From Lepidodermella squamata (lineage: Eukaryota; Gastrotricha), in NCBI GenBank assembly GCA_047495785.1, contig JBLDXI010000031.1:1922001-1986000 (forward strand): DNA of 64,000 nucleotides, in the 5' to 3' direction. A model generated the notes under the pieces. It searched no databases and had not been told where the DNA came from. It was given only the letters and a program-made list of their open reading frames with translations. How positions within the stretch are numbered: the first letter of the stretch is position 1; each line of letters starts with the position of its first letter. This document shows positions 63,897 through 64,000 of this stretch, piece by piece. Both the position numbers and the translations under genes were made by a program.

Positions 63897-64000
63897 GCCG
63901 TCGTCGTCGTCGTCGTCGTAAATAATAATAATAATTCGTAAATAATAATAATTATTATTATTATTATTTATTTATTACTCGACGACGACGACGACGACGA
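63897..64000. repeat. Foldback of TCG and AAT microsatellites at the window end
   Basis: A (TCG)n run, then TAAATAATAATAA, meets its approximate reverse complement TTATTATTATT ... (CGA)n, centred near 63949. This is a long inverted repeat built of two trinucleotide repeats. It may continue beyond the window or reflect an assembly foldback. Confidence 0.7.

Larger units (their letters stand above)
62099..64000. other. Region after the tRNA array, no gene seen
   Basis: AT-rich sequence with no recognisable coding frame or RNA gene. It starts with an inverted repeat (62133-62171) and ends in a TCG/AAT foldback (63897-64000). A 78-codon minus-strand frame at 62208-62444 has no recognisable domain. 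Confidence 0.5.

Overview
This window looks like nuclear DNA from an invertebrate animal, probably an ecdysozoan or another protostome; I cannot name the species. The protein genes are multi-exon with GT-AG introns (one GC-AG). Exons are strongly GC-rich at third positions and carry Ser/Gly/Ala/Gln tracts, while introns and spacers are AT-rich. The gene set (PACS, cytosolic ArgRS with a leucine-zipper N-terminus, D2-like amine GPCR, nuclear receptor, dynein-2 light intermediate chain, otubain, mitoribosomal mL66) is metazoan. DYNC2LI1 implies cilia. No bacterial operon structure was seen.

Layout: PACS (+, 10 exons, 774-9846); TRMT61A (-, one exon, 11475-12527); ABCE1 (+, 3 exons, 13551-17794), whose promoter region is shared head to head with TRMT61A and holds two palindromic E-boxes; cytosolic arginyl-tRNA synthetase (+, 6 exons, 18271-27630); a divergent nuclear receptor (+, 6 exons, 29310-34277); a D2-like dopamine receptor (+, 2 exons, 36294-38958); kish/TMEM167 (-, one exon, 39671-39892); DYNC2LI1 (+, 2 exons, 41613-43395); a UPF0669/C6orf120 homologue (+, 2 exons, 44135-45957); MRPS18A/mL66 (+, 3 exons, 46593-47855); OTUB1-type otubain (+, 2 exons, 48604-50533).

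From 51.2 kb to 62.1 kb the window becomes a dense tRNA array. I count 41 tRNA genes on both strands, covering 18 of the 20 standard amino acids; only His and Met are missing. Fourteen of them sit in a 2,417-bp block (51169-53585) that recurs in the same orientation 8,513 bp downstream (59682-62098), with two substitutions seen. Between the copies lie further tRNAs and a nearly full-length two-ORF non-LTR retrotransposon (about 55.1-59.2 kb) inserted between the 5' flanks of two divergent tRNA genes. Its ORF1 and ORF2 share a frame and are separated by one UAG, with no AUG before the endonuclease domain.

The least explained signals are a roughly 350-bp swarm of about 13 degenerate palindromes (consensus CTACTCT-n-AGAGTAG) at 40.55-40.89 kb, a new-looking MITE family with AGCGGAACCAAAT ends in two introns, a Tc1/mariner-type MITE in the OTUB1 intron, a hairpin element inside the tRNA array, and a miRNA-like hairpin in a PACS intron. 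Several genes bear on translation (ABCE1, ArgRS, TRMT61A, mL66, the tRNA array), but I see no evidence that they are co-regulated beyond the TRMT61A/ABCE1 head-to-head arrangement. Exon junctions were placed by reading splice sites, keeping reading phase, and matching family conservation; no transcript evidence was available.
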